A DNA stretch of 64,000 bases, from assembly GCA_025449645.1 (NCBI GenBank), contig JANWIY010000107.1, forward strand, positions 1 to 64,000, written 5' to 3'. The notes under the pieces are model-generated. The model did no database searches and had not been told where the DNA came from. It saw only the letters and a program-made list of their open reading frames with translations. Origin of the DNA: Chitinophagaceae bacterium (GTDB lineage: Bacteria; Bacteroidota; Bacteroidia; Chitinophagales; Chitinophagaceae). This document shows positions 45,443 to 53,964 of the stretch, piece after piece. The stretch's first letter is position 1; each line of letters begins with the position of its first letter. Both the position numbers and the translations under genes were made by a program.

Positions 45443-46699
45443 ATGGCAGATTTTTTTGAAAAGCTCATTAAAAATCGGGGCCCGATCGGGCAGCACAGGG
45501 AAAGAGCACACGGATATTTTGCATTTCCAAAGCTCGAAGGAGAAATCGGCAGCCGCATGAAATTTCGTGGCAAGGATATGATTGTCTGGAGCCTCAATAA
45601 TTATCTTGGGCTGGCAAACCACCCGGAAGTCAGACGAACAGATGCGGATGGCGCCAGGAAATACGGCCTGGCCTCACCAATGGGTGCGCGGATGATGAGT
45701 GGTAACAGTGACTTCCACGAACAATTGGAAAAAGAGCTTTCTGCTTTTATTAATAAGGAAGATACCTGCCTGCTCAATTACGGATATCAGGGTATGGTGA
45801 GTATTATTGACGTATTGTGCGGAAGGCATGATGTAATCGTGTACGATGGCGAATGCCATGCATGCATCATTGATGGGTTGCGGTTGCATGCGGGTCATCG
45901 CTTTGTATATAAGCATAATGACCTGGCCGATTTTGAAAAACAGATTCAGCGGGCCAATGCATTGATCGAAAAGCAAGGTTCGGGTGGTGTTCTTGTAATC
46001 ACTGAGGGTGTTTTTGGAATGGCCGGTGATCAGGGAAGGATCAAAGAAATTGCTTCACTAAAAAAACAATATGGATTCCGTTTGCTTGTTGATGATGCTC
46101 ATGGTTTTGGTACGCTTGGCAAAACAGGTGCGGGTGCAGGTGAAGAGCAGGGAATACAGGACGAGATAGACCTTTATTTTTCCACATTCGCCAAATCCAT
46201 GGCTTCCATCGGAGCTTTCGTTTCAGGAGACAGACTGATCATTGACTATATCCGGTACAATATCCGCAGCCAGATCTTTGCAAAGAGTTTGCCAATGCCC
46301 ATGGTCATTGGAAATCTGAAAAGACTGGAATTGTTGCGTAACAATCCTTCACTTAAGGAAAAGCTCTGGAAAAATGCATTAAAACTGCAAAGCGGATTAA
46401 AGAAAAAAGGATTTGATATTGGAAAAACGGATTCTGTTGTAACACCTATTTATATGAAAGGTGATATTCCTGAAGCTACAGCAATGGTGATGGATCTGAG
46501 AGAGAAATATGGAATTTTCTGTTCAATTGTTGTGTATCCCGTAATTCCGAAAGGCCATATCATCTACCGGCTGATTCCCACTTCAGTTCATACGGATGAA
46601 GATATCCAGGCTACCCTTGATGCTTTTGAAGCCACCAAAAGGAAGCTGGATGCCGGAGAATATAAAGTAGAGGCTATTCCGGATATGGCTGAAGCTTAG
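45443..46699 (+). CDS. Alpha-oxoamine synthase family (serine palmitoyltransferase/KBL-like)
   Basis: A 418-residue PLP enzyme condensing an amino acid with an acyl thioester. Motifs: NNYLGLANHPEV, GARMMSGNSDFHEQLEKELSAF, DGECHACIIDGLRLH, LVDDAHGFGTLGKTG, and the PLP-lysine block STFAKSMASIGAF. Overall it resembles Bacteroidota serine palmitoyltransferase and the related cysteate acyltransferases used for sphingolipids and sulfonolipids; 2-amino-3-ketobutyrate CoA ligase is another family member. Substrate choice needs phylogeny. A terminator follows. Confidence 0.82.
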   Translation: MADFFEKLIKNRGPIGQHRERAHGYFAFPKLEGEIGSRMKFRGKDMIVWSLNNYLGLANHPEVRRTDADGARKYGLASPMGARMMSGNSDFHEQLEKELSAFINKEDTCLLNYGYQGMVSIIDVLCGRHDVIVYDGECHACIIDGLRLHAGHRFVYKHNDLADFEKQIQRANALIEKQGSGGVLVITEGVFGMAGDQGRIKEIASLKKQYGFRLLVDDAHGFGTLGKTGAGAGEEQGIQDEIDLYFSTFAKSMASIGAFVSGDRLIIDYIRYNIRSQIFAKSLPMPMVIGNLKRLELLRNNPSLKEKLWKNALKLQSGLKKKGFDIGKTDSVVTPIYMKGDIPEATAMVMDLREKYGIFCSIVVYPVIPKGHIIYRLIPTSVHTDEDIQATLDAFEATKRKLDAGEYKVEAIPDMAEA

Positions 46700-46718
46700 G
46701 CGGTTATGAAAGTTTTAA

Positions 46719-46748
46719 AGCCGGGCCAGCATAAAGCCCTGCTTTTTT
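46719..46748 (+). terminator. Intrinsic terminator after the alpha-oxoamine synthase gene
   Basis: AGCCGGGC (46719-46726) pairs with GCCCTGCT (46736-46743) with one mismatch, 9-nt loop, followed by six T residues (46743-46748). Confidence 0.75.
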
Positions 46749-46794
46749 CGTTATTAAGGGAGGTTTCGACTCAAGTTGGAGCCGGCAATACCCC

Positions 46795-47247
46795 TTGCTT
46801 TTGAAATGCACCATATTATCCATTTTTTTCATCCAGGGCCTGCAAGCTTTCGCCCATTACGCCAAGCCGCCAAAAACTGATTCGGGAACAGTTGTTTTTA
46901 CGCTTCAAAACACATCGGACCGCCAAAGCCGCATTGATTCGGTATATCTCATTTTTGACAGATATGATAAACGCGGCGCGGGTATAATAAAACGGGTATT
47001 CTATCCCGTGAATAACCAGGTGCAAATTACCGTACCCAGTGGCAGGTATTATGTAAATATCTTCTGTCTGGGTATTTATAACCATGCAGGCTTTGACCGC
47101 ATACTGACAGCTAAATCAAACCATACCCGCAAGGTCTTTCTTCGCCTTCAGGCATCTGCATTGTTTACGCCCGGCATGGTGGAAATACCAAGAGAAAAAT
47201 GGGATCCCTCTCATCTCGCAATACTCCAGTTGCGTAGTCCAAAATAA
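46795..47247 (+). CDS. Hypothetical secreted protein
   Basis: A 150-residue frame opening at TTG (MLLKCTILSIFFIQGLQAFAHYAKPP), with a likely signal peptide. The remainder is rich in short strands (GTVVFTLQNTS, VYLIFDRYDKRG, QVQITVPSGRYYVNIFCLG) suggesting a beta-sandwich. No named family recognised. It lies alone after a terminator. Confidence 0.55.
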   Translation: MLLKCTILSIFFIQGLQAFAHYAKPPKTDSGTVVFTLQNTSDRQSRIDSVYLIFDRYDKRGAGIIKRVFYPVNNQVQITVPSGRYYVNIFCLGIYNHAGFDRILTAKSNHTRKVFLRLQASALFTPGMVEIPREKWDPSHLAILQLRSPK

Positions 47248-47261
47248 GAATAGCGGCCAAA

Positions 47262-47290
47262 AAAAAGACCTCCTTGTTGAAGGGAGGCCG
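47262..47290 (-). terminator. Terminator-like hairpin facing leftward, no matching gene
   Basis: On the minus strand CCTCCCTTCAACAAGGAGG (a 5-bp CCTCC/GGAGG stem) is followed by TC and eight T residues (about 47269-47262). Nearby annotated genes on both sides are plus-strand, so it would end an unannotated leftward RNA. The rest of the 213-bp gap holds an A-rich ATTAACCATTAAACC tract before a 5-codon frame at 47329. Confidence 0.5.
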
Positions 47291-47460
47291 CACTAATCAA
47301 ATACCATTAACCATTAAACCTTATCCTATGAAAAGCCAAATATAAAAGTTTTCAGCATAGAAAATAGTCTCAAACCATAAGCTTTTTGTAAGATGGATAT
47401 AAAATTGATTCATATCAATTGAAAATCAGGTAATTTGTATTTTGTTGAAACAAAAGGCCT

Positions 47461-48030
47461 ATGAGGAAAATAGTTGTTGCCATTACAGGAGCCAGCGGCG
47501 CTATATACGCGAGCCAGTTGATTGATAAACTGGTCAAACTCAGGGCGCAGTGGCAGGAATTATCCGTCTTAATGACAGTTAACGCACGTAAGGTATGGGA
47601 AACAGAACTCGAAAATAATGATTACCTGCATTTTCCTGTTAGCTTGTATGAAACGAACGATTTCTCGGCTCCTTTTGCCTCGGGATCGGCCAGGTATGAT
47701 ACGATGATCATTATTCCCTGCTCTATGGGAACGCTTGGAAGGATCGCTGCGGGAATTTCTTCGGATTTGCTTACCCGGGCAGCTGATGTTATACTGAAAG
47801 AGAGAAGAAAGCTGATCTGCGTAGTACGGGATACTCCATATAATCTCATCCATATCCGCAATATGGAAACGGTAATGCTATCAGGCGGCATCATCTGTCC
47901 GGCTACACCTTCTTTTTACAGCAAACCCAAAACTTTGGAGGAATTAGCAGCAACTGTTGTTGACCGGGTGATTGACCTCGCGGGATTTGATATTGATACT
48001 TTTCGATGGGGGGAAAGGGTTGATGGTTGA
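47461..48030 (+). CDS. ubiX: Flavin prenyltransferase UbiX
   Basis: A 189-residue enzyme making prenylated FMN for UbiD-type decarboxylases. N-terminal VAITGASGAIYASQL, then PCSMGTLGRIAAGISSDLLTRAADV and CVVRDTPYNLIHIRNM match the family. No ubiD is adjacent. The last three codons and TGA (Val-Asp-Gly-stop) come from a family A repeat arm, so the native C-terminus seems altered. Confidence 0.93.
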   Translation: MRKIVVAITGASGAIYASQLIDKLVKLRAQWQELSVLMTVNARKVWETELENNDYLHFPVSLYETNDFSAPFASGSARYDTMIIIPCSMGTLGRIAAGISSDLLTRAADVILKERRKLICVVRDTPYNLIHIRNMETVMLSGGIICPATPSFYSKPKTLEELAATVVDRVIDLAGFDIDTFRWGERVDG

Positions 48031-48033
48031 TAG
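48018..48033. repeat. Family A repeat arm supplying the ubiX stop codon
   Basis: GGTTGATGGTTGATAG, a single left arm. The ubiX TGA is at 48028-48030. The convergent lolA-like gene ends 8 bp further on, so no core or right arm is present. Confidence 0.75.
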
Positions 48034-48040
48034 TCCTTTT

Positions 48041-48706
48041 TTATTGTCTCAGATCCACTTCTTCAACACCCGGATGTTTTGATTTGTCGAAAGTAAAACT
48101 GGCATCGCTGATGGCGGCTTTACCATTGAGGCTGTTAATGCTATAAATATACCGGTTGCCATTTTTATCAAGCAATTTTCCGGAGATGACCATATGCGTC
48201 TTCTTATCAATATATAGATAGATCTTATGAAAATTACGGCTCTTGTCCAGAGGAGTCATTTCAATTTCCTGAACGGTTTTTCCATTCATCTTTTGTTCTC
48301 CGTTCAATTTATACAAAAAGTCCTTGTCGTAAAAATTGGTAAAGAGTTTTTGTGGCGACAAGGAGCCGGCAGTAGGATCATTCTTAGTTATGGTCACTTC
48401 CTTGGAAGATTTATCATAGGTCCAGGTGGTTGTACCATCGCTATATATTTCCTGACCCGTAATATCGACTTTGAACTTATTTCCTTTCATCAAAAGCGTT
48501 CCTTTTTTTGTGCCTTCTGAATGTCCGTCGCCATCCTGGATTGCCAGTGTGAAGGTTCCCTGGATAGCTTTAAAGGATTTGATTTTAGAACTTGCCCTGT
48601 CAAGAATTTGTTTCGCTTCGGGATCGCTTTGCCCGAGGCTGTTATTCTGACCAAGGCCCGATGCTGATACCAGCAGGCCGGCCAAAACGGATAAAAATAA
48701 TTTCAT
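48041..48706 (-). CDS. lolA: LolA-like outer-membrane lipoprotein carrier protein
   Basis: A 221-residue exported protein. Signal peptide starts at ATG 48704-48706 (MKLFLSVLAGLLVSASGLGQ). The mature region (AKQILDRASSKIKSFKAIQGTFTLAIQDGDG...) then FKVDITGQEIYSDGTTTWTYDKSSKEVTI matches the half-barrel LolA fold. It would carry lipoproteins across the periplasm. It lies downstream of ftsK on the same strand, a common arrangement in Bacteroidota. Confidence 0.86.
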   Translation of the reverse strand: MKLFLSVLAGLLVSASGLGQNNSLGQSDPEAKQILDRASSKIKSFKAIQGTFTLAIQDGDGHSEGTKKGTLLMKGNKFKVDITGQEIYSDGTTTWTYDKSSKEVTITKNDPTAGSLSPQKLFTNFYDKDFLYKLNGEQKMNGKTVQEIEMTPLDKSRNFHKIYLYIDKKTHMVISGKLLDKNGNRYIYSINSLNGKAAISDASFTFDKSKHPGVEEVDLRQ

Positions 48707-48798
48707 ACCTGGTGCTTGAAAGAAAAAGAAGGCGCAAGATACCCCCAATCGAATTGCAATTGGTATGCCTCCTGCATTAAAGTATATAAATTTGATAA

Positions 48799-51273
48799 TC
48801 AAGTACTTAAGCTGTCCAAGTAATCCGTGAGCTCCAATTCGGTTTTAATATACACTTCCCTTGCCTTACTGCCAAGGTTAGGTCCGACAACGCCCGCTGC
48901 CTCCAGTTGGTCCATCAGGCGGCCCGCCCGGTTATATCCCAATTTCATACGGCGCTGCAGCAGGGAGGTGGATCCCACCTGATTTTGCACAATGAGCCTT
49001 GCGGCTTCTTCAAACAGCGGATCCCGGTTATTTGCATCAAAATCCCTAGAATCCATTTCCTTTTCATCCACATATTCCGGCAATAAAAATGCCTGGGCAT
49101 AACCGGGTTGCCTGCCTATAAATTCAGCGATCTCTTCTACTTCAGGCGTATCAACAAAAGCGCATTGCAGGCGGGTAATCTCACCATTAAATGAAATCAG
49201 CATATCGCCCTTTCCGATGAGTTGTTCAGCACCGCCTGTGTCAAGGATGGTACGGGAATCAATTTTAGAAGACACTTTAAACGCTATCCTTGCCGGAAAG
49301 TTTGCTTTGATAGTACCGGTGATAATATTTACCGAAGGCCGTTGGGTGGCAATGATGAGATGAATGCCAACAGCACGTGCCAGCTGTGCGAGTCGCGCCA
49401 ATGGCATTTCTATTTCTTTGCCTGCGGTCATAATGAGATCAGCAAATTCATCAATCACGAGCACAATAAATGGCAGGTACTGGTGCCCCTTTTGGGGATT
49501 GAGTTTGCGCTTGATGAATTTGTCATTGTATTCCTTTATATTTCGTGTGCCTGCTTCTTTCAGAAGGTCGTACCGGTTATCCATTTCTATACAAAGTGCA
49601 TTCAATGTATAAACAACTTTCTTGGTATCGGTGATGATGGGCTCTTCCTCGCCGGGAAGTTTAGCCAGAAAATGTTTCTCAATGATGCGGTAAAGACTGA
49701 GTTCTACTTTCTTCGGATCCACCAATACCAGCTTCAGTTGAGAAGGATGTTTTTTGTAAAGTAAGGAAACCAGGATGGCATTGAGTCCGACTGATTTTCC
49801 CTGTCCAGTAGCACCCGCCATCAGGAGGTGGGGCATGGTGGACAAATCCACGATAAAATTTTCGTTGTCAATTTTCTTCCCAATGGCGATTGGAAGATTG
49901 AACGAGTTATGCTGAAATTTCTCCGAAGCCAGCAAAGTGCGCATACTCACGACCGTCTTTTTTACATTCGGCACTTCAATTCCGATCGTTCCTTTTCCCG
50001 GTATGGGGGCAATGATGCGGATGCCAAGTGCCGCCAGGCTCAGCGCAATATCGTCTTCCAGGTTTTTAATTCTTGAAATCCGGACTCCCGGTGATGGTAC
50101 TATTTCGTAAAGAGTTACAGTCGGTCCAACAGTTGCACTTATTTTTTGAATATCTATATCATAATTCTTGAGTGTGCCGATGATCTGGTCTTTATTTCCC
50201 TCCAGCTCAGCAGGGTCCTGGATAATCCGGTCGTTCCCGTGGGATTCGAGTAAATCAAGCGTCGGGTATTTGTAAGAAACCAGGTCCAGGGTAGGCTCAT
50301 AGTCAGGCAGCTTCCCCGAATCAGGCACCGGACTTTCAGTCAAAACTTCTTCCGGATCGGGGTCCGGAACTGCCCTGATCTCCAGTTCAAGAGGATTTAC
50401 ATTCGCCTGTTCTTTCTTGAAGATCCGGATCGGATACGAGGGTGGAATGGGAGGTCTCTCCCCATTTTCCTGCTGCCGCAGCAAAGGAGCATTATCCGCA
50501 TCCTCCTCTTCAGGGAAAATCAAAGGAAAATCATCATCCTTGTTGAATTTATTTTTTTTATTCTTTGAGGTAGGCTCTTCTACAAATAACATCGCCCCAC
50601 TATCATCCTGTTCGTTCTCCGGCAAAAGCGCCTGCGACCTCTCCTTTTTAGATAAATCAGGAACGCGGAATTCCGGATTAAATCTCCAGATAACATAAGA
50701 CAAAAGACCTGCAAACAAGATACAGGCGGTCCCTACTTTACCCAGAAAACGCATCAGCCAGTTACTCAGCATGTCCCCCAGTGCGCCTCCCCAGGGAAAT
50801 GAGATGCCCCGGGTGAAAAAAGCGGACGCCGTGGAAACATACAGCACCCCGATAATCACATACCGGAGATTCCTCCGGATGGAAAATAATTTTTTAGCGA
50901 AGAGCCAGTTGGAGCCGACGATGAAAAAAAAAGAACAGATGAAATAGCTCGCAATGCCAAATCCCTTGTAAAAGAAAAGATGGGAAATATAGGCGCCCAG
51001 GGCACCCAGCAGATTAGCCACTTTCAGGTCCTGGGCTGGAGACAATATTGATATTCCACGGAAAACCTTATCCTGATCTTCTCTCCAGGTAAACAGGTAG
51101 GAAGTAAAAGCAATGAAAAGAAAAATCGAGAGTAATAAAAAAACTGCTCCGGTTATTTTGTGGGTACGCTCGTCCCGAATCACCTGGGAAACAGTGAGTT
51201 TTGCTTCCTTATCAGTCTTCAGGGAGCCCGGTCCGGCGGATTGGTTTTTCTTCGATTTAGAACGGTAAGCCAT
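48799..51273 (-). CDS. ftsK: DNA translocase FtsK
   Basis: An 824-residue DNA pump for chromosome segregation at the septum. Four to five N-terminal membrane segments lie at about 40-200, followed by an acidic linker and the motor: ATGQGKSVGLNAILVSLL (Walker A, about 480), VLVIDEFADLI (Walker B), RLAQLARAVGIHLIIATQRPSVNIITGTIKANFPARIAFKV. The C-terminal gamma winged helix (STSLLQRRMKLGYNRAGRLMDQLEAAGVVGPNLGSK) is present. Start ATG 51273; a GTG two codons earlier overlaps a -7 box. Confidence 0.95.
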   Translation of the reverse strand: MAYRSKSKKNQSAGPGSLKTDKEAKLTVSQVIRDERTHKITGAVFLLLSIFLFIAFTSYLFTWREDQDKVFRGISILSPAQDLKVANLLGALGAYISHLFFYKGFGIASYFICSFFFIVGSNWLFAKKLFSIRRNLRYVIIGVLYVSTASAFFTRGISFPWGGALGDMLSNWLMRFLGKVGTACILFAGLLSYVIWRFNPEFRVPDLSKKERSQALLPENEQDDSGAMLFVEEPTSKNKKNKFNKDDDFPLIFPEEEDADNAPLLRQQENGERPPIPPSYPIRIFKKEQANVNPLELEIRAVPDPDPEEVLTESPVPDSGKLPDYEPTLDLVSYKYPTLDLLESHGNDRIIQDPAELEGNKDQIIGTLKNYDIDIQKISATVGPTVTLYEIVPSPGVRISRIKNLEDDIALSLAALGIRIIAPIPGKGTIGIEVPNVKKTVVSMRTLLASEKFQHNSFNLPIAIGKKIDNENFIVDLSTMPHLLMAGATGQGKSVGLNAILVSLLYKKHPSQLKLVLVDPKKVELSLYRIIEKHFLAKLPGEEEPIITDTKKVVYTLNALCIEMDNRYDLLKEAGTRNIKEYNDKFIKRKLNPQKGHQYLPFIVLVIDEFADLIMTAGKEIEMPLARLAQLARAVGIHLIIATQRPSVNIITGTIKANFPARIAFKVSSKIDSRTILDTGGAEQLIGKGDMLISFNGEITRLQCAFVDTPEVEEIAEFIGRQPGYAQAFLLPEYVDEKEMDSRDFDANNRDPLFEEAARLIVQNQVGSTSLLQRRMKLGYNRAGRLMDQLEAAGVVGPNLGSKAREVYIKTELELTDYLDSLST

Positions 51274-51278
51274 GGCCA

Positions 51279-51286
51279 CAAAGATA
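51279..51286 (-). promoter_or_regulatory. -7 box upstream of ftsK
   Basis: Minus-strand TATCTTTG matches TAnnTTTG exactly and ends 5 bp before the ATG. This favours the ATG over the in-frame GTG at 51279. Confidence 0.4.
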
Positions 51287-51443
51287 TGGTGGTTTGCCTT
51301 CGGAAATTTAGGAAGTGTTTATCCATAATTGAATCCTCAGTAATTTACATTAAAAAAGAGCGATTATGAAGAAAATAGCGTTGACCGTTTCAGAAACCGC
51401 TACGAAATAATCCGACTCTTGTTCCACATGTAAATAACCATGT

Positions 51444-51914
51444 ATGATCTTACAAAAAGGAGATCCGGCTCCCGATTTTGAATTAAATGCTACGCCTGAT
51501 CAAAAATTAAAGTTAACCGACTTCAGGGGCAAGCGGGTGATTCTTAGTTTTTATCCTGCAGACTGGAGCCCTGTATGCAGCGATCAAATGTCATTGTACA
51601 ATGAAACGCTTAGATATTTCCATAAATACAATGCAGAGATCATGGGCATATCTGTTGACAGTAAATGGTGTCATATGGCGTTCGGACAAAGCCGGAAAAT
51701 ACACTTTCCCCTTTTGGCCGACTTTGAACCAAAGGCGGAAATTTCCAAAGCATATGGCGCATATAATGAACAGGAAGGTGAAAGTCTCAGGGCTTTGTTT
51801 GTGATCGATGAAAAAGGGATCATCCGGTGGAGTTATCTTTCACCGGATGGAATTAACCCGGGGGCAGATGGCATATTAGACGCGCTGGAAGAAATGTCAA
51901 GCGTAAAAAGTTAA
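51444..51914 (+). CDS. Peroxiredoxin (AhpC/TSA family)
   Basis: A 156-residue thiol peroxidase. The peroxidatic Cys lies in LSFYPADWSPVCSDQMSLYNE (about residue 45), a variant of the PxxxTxxC motif with Ser for Thr. Other marks are DPAPDFELNATPDQ-type N-terminus and FPLLADFEPKAEISKAYGAY. A second Cys (KWCHMAFGQ) could be a resolving residue. Cytoplasmic. Eleven bp upstream of a DsbA-like gene on the same strand, which may recycle it. Confidence 0.9.
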   Translation: MILQKGDPAPDFELNATPDQKLKLTDFRGKRVILSFYPADWSPVCSDQMSLYNETLRYFHKYNAEIMGISVDSKWCHMAFGQSRKIHFPLLADFEPKAEISKAYGAYNEQEGESLRALFVIDEKGIIRWSYLSPDGINPGADGILDALEEMSSVKS

Positions 51915-51925
51915 ATCGATTCTTT

Positions 51926-52450
51926 ATGTCCAAACTGAGAATGCCTGTAACGGAACAAGATCATCATACCGGAAATCCGAAAGCAAAAATCATTTTAGTA
52001 GAATATGGCGACTATCAGTGTCCCCATTGTGGCATTGCCCATCCATTTATTAAGCGGCTTATTAAAGAATTTGGTCGTGAACTGTTTTTTGTTTTTCGCA
52101 ATTTTCCCCTCCAGGAAGTACATCCAGCCGCAATGATAGCGGCTCTGGCTGCGGAAGCTGCCAATTTGCAGGGCAAATTTTGGGAGATGCATGATATCAT
52201 TTTTGAGCACCAGGACAGCCTCTCAGCGAACAGCTTATTGAACCTGGCTAAAGCACTTGGTTTGAAACTGGAAAAGTTCGCAAAAGACTGGGAAAGCAAG
52301 GAAGTGATTTCGAAAGTGGAAAATGATTTTGAAGGGGGCATTCGCAGCGGTGTTAATGGAACCCCATCCTTCTTCATCAATGGAAACCAACTCAGCAGTT
52401 ATGATGAAAGTTATGAATCATTGGCTTCGGCAGTACAAAGTTTGGAATGA
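51926..52450 (+). CDS. DsbA-family thioredoxin-fold oxidoreductase, cytoplasmic
   Basis: A 174-residue protein with the active site EYGDYQCPHCGIAH (CPHC as in DsbA) and the cis-Pro loop GVNGTPSFFING. There is no signal peptide, so it is probably cytoplasmic. It is co-directional with, and 11 bp after, a peroxiredoxin gene; a redox-partner role is inference. The family also includes 2-hydroxychromene isomerase-like members but the CPHC motif argues for thiol chemistry. Confidence 0.88.
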   Translation: MSKLRMPVTEQDHHTGNPKAKIILVEYGDYQCPHCGIAHPFIKRLIKEFGRELFFVFRNFPLQEVHPAAMIAALAAEAANLQGKFWEMHDIIFEHQDSLSANSLLNLAKALGLKLEKFAKDWESKEVISKVENDFEGGIRSGVNGTPSFFINGNQLSSYDESYESLASAVQSLE

Positions 52451-52475
52451 ATTACCGGCTTGCCCAGCAGGTCAA

Positions 52476-52871
52476 TCAGGATGAGCTGCCTTTCAACACC
52501 GAAATACAAAGAAAGATCCACCCCAGAATGAAGAGCAATCCGCCAATAGGAGTGAGGATTCCCAGGCCCGTCGGAATCGAAGTGCCGGCGGCCATCAGAG
52601 AGGAAATGATATAAAGCGAACCTGAGAAAAGCAAGATTCCCCCAATGAAACAACTTCCCGCGCGATTTATCCATGTGCCAGAGAATCGTTCACTGAGGAT
52701 GCCCGCAGCAAGCAAAGCAAACACATGGTAGAATTGGTACCTAACGGCGGTTTCAAACACCTCCAGTGCAGGTGCAGGCATTTGCTCGCGCAGCCTGTGG
52801 GCCAGCAGGGCACCTGAAATAACAGCAATAGCGCCGGCAATTGAGCCAAAGGCCAAGAAAAGTTTATTCAC
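52476..52871 (-). CDS. DUF423 small membrane protein
   Basis: A 131-residue protein with four hydrophobic segments. The N-terminus GSIAGAIAVISGALLAHRLRE and VFETAVRYQFYHVFALL are typical of the DUF423/YgdD family. Function unknown. It is convergent with the DsbA-like gene and follows aroK by a family B repeat element. Confidence 0.85.
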   Translation of the reverse strand: MNKLFLAFGSIAGAIAVISGALLAHRLREQMPAPALEVFETAVRYQFYHVFALLAAGILSERFSGTWINRAGSCFIGGILLFSGSLYIISSLMAAGTSIPTGLGILTPIGGLLFILGWIFLCISVLKGSSS

Positions 52872-52876
52872 GAGTT

Positions 52877-53174
52877 TAAATTAAAAAGTAAAAATTAAAA
52901 AGTAAAAATGGGTTCCATATGATTGCGTTGAGTTTGTTATTTCCAATTTATCTTATCGCAATGCACGCTTATTTTTCATTCGGATTTAATTTTTCAGCTT
53001 GATATTTAAACATGCCATTCCGTCCCTCCCCATTATTTTTTCCTTATTCAACTGATTCTACCGTTACTCAACGGATTATTATCCAAACATCTCTTTTCTT
53101 CTAATTCCAACTTCTTTTTTCATCACATTTCATCATTCACCTATCACTTTTTACTTTTTACTTTTTACTTTTTC
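52877..53174. repeat. Family B inverted repeat element, long core, overlapping the aroK stop
   Basis: Left arm 52877-52908 (AAAAAGT/AAAAATT units) and right arm 53146-53174 (ACTTTTT units) are inverse, separated by a 237-bp core with no gene. The aroK TAA (53167-53165) lies inside the right arm. Confidence 0.75.
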
Positions 53175-53668
53175 AACAAATCAATCACCGACTCCAAAAC
53201 CATGTCATCTTCAAAAACGGTCAGGTTTGCCTGTTCATAATACATTTTCCGCTCGCCCAGTTTACGCACAATATAGGTATGCAGGCTTGCTTCAGAAATA
53301 TCCCATAACAAAGGCCGTAACTGCTTTTCTTTCATCAGGCGCTTTTTAAGAATACTTGTGGAGGTATTCAGCCAGATCACCTTGCCGTGTTTTTTCATGA
53401 ACTTTATATTATTGAAGAAGCAGGGCGTTCCCCCGCCGGCAGAAAGCACAAATTGCTCTTTCCCGGCAACGAGATCTTCCAGCACTTGTTTTTCTTTATA
53501 CCTGAAATACTCTTCCCCTTTAATATCAAAAATTTCTGAAACACTCATCCCCTCTTCATTTACAATAACCGCATCGAGATCATAAAAGGGGATCTGCAGG
53601 GCCTCCGCTATGCGAGTTCCCCAGAAAGTTTTTCCCGAACCCATAAAGCCTATGAGGAATATGCGCAT
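53165..53668 (-). CDS. aroK: Shikimate kinase
   Basis: A 167-residue kinase phosphorylating shikimate, the step before AroA. Walker A GFMGSGKTFWG, shikimate-binding DLDAVIVNEEG and GEEYFRYKEKQVL, LSAGGGTPC, and the lid MKEKQLRPLL. It is outside the main aromatic cluster. Its final Lys-Lys-stop is read from a family B repeat arm. Confidence 0.95.
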   Translation of the reverse strand: MRIFLIGFMGSGKTFWGTRIAEALQIPFYDLDAVIVNEEGMSVSEIFDIKGEEYFRYKEKQVLEDLVAGKEQFVLSAGGGTPCFFNNIKFMKKHGKVIWLNTSTSILKKRLMKEKQLRPLLWDISEASLHTYIVRKLGERKMYYEQANLTVFEDDMVLESVIDLLKK

Positions 53669-53680
53669 GCGGAAAGGCGA

Positions 53681-53961
53681 ATTTGAAAATTTGAAAATTT
53701 GAAAATTTGAAAATTCTCAATGTGGGCTTTTTGGTATGATTGTAAATCATAATTCCTATATTTCAATTTGGTTCCCCCATTCATTTTATTTCCTGCTTTA
53801 AAATATTCATGCATTTTTCAATTCCTTCAATTCTAACTTAAACATTTGCGATCAAATGGTCAATTCCCAAAATGGCCGTTTGCATAAGCTGTCATTTCCA
53901 CAAGCGTATGCCACCATTCCTGCATTCCGGCATTTTCAAATTCTCAAATTCTCAAATTTTC
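53681..53961. repeat. Family C inverted repeat element (AATTTGAAA arms)
   Basis: Left arm 53681-53720 has four GAAAATTT-type units; right arm 53931-53961 has inverse CAAATTCT/CAAATTTT units. The element starts about 4 bp after the acyl-CoA dehydrogenase stop (minus) and ends near the aroK ATG. The 210-bp core has no gene. Confidence 0.7.
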
Positions 53962-53964
53962 GCA

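Noticed and set aside
46700-46794. tRNA or riboswitch in the gap after the alpha-oxoamine synthase gene
   Set aside because: The structure is explained by a simple terminator hairpin; no cloverleaf or known aptamer core.
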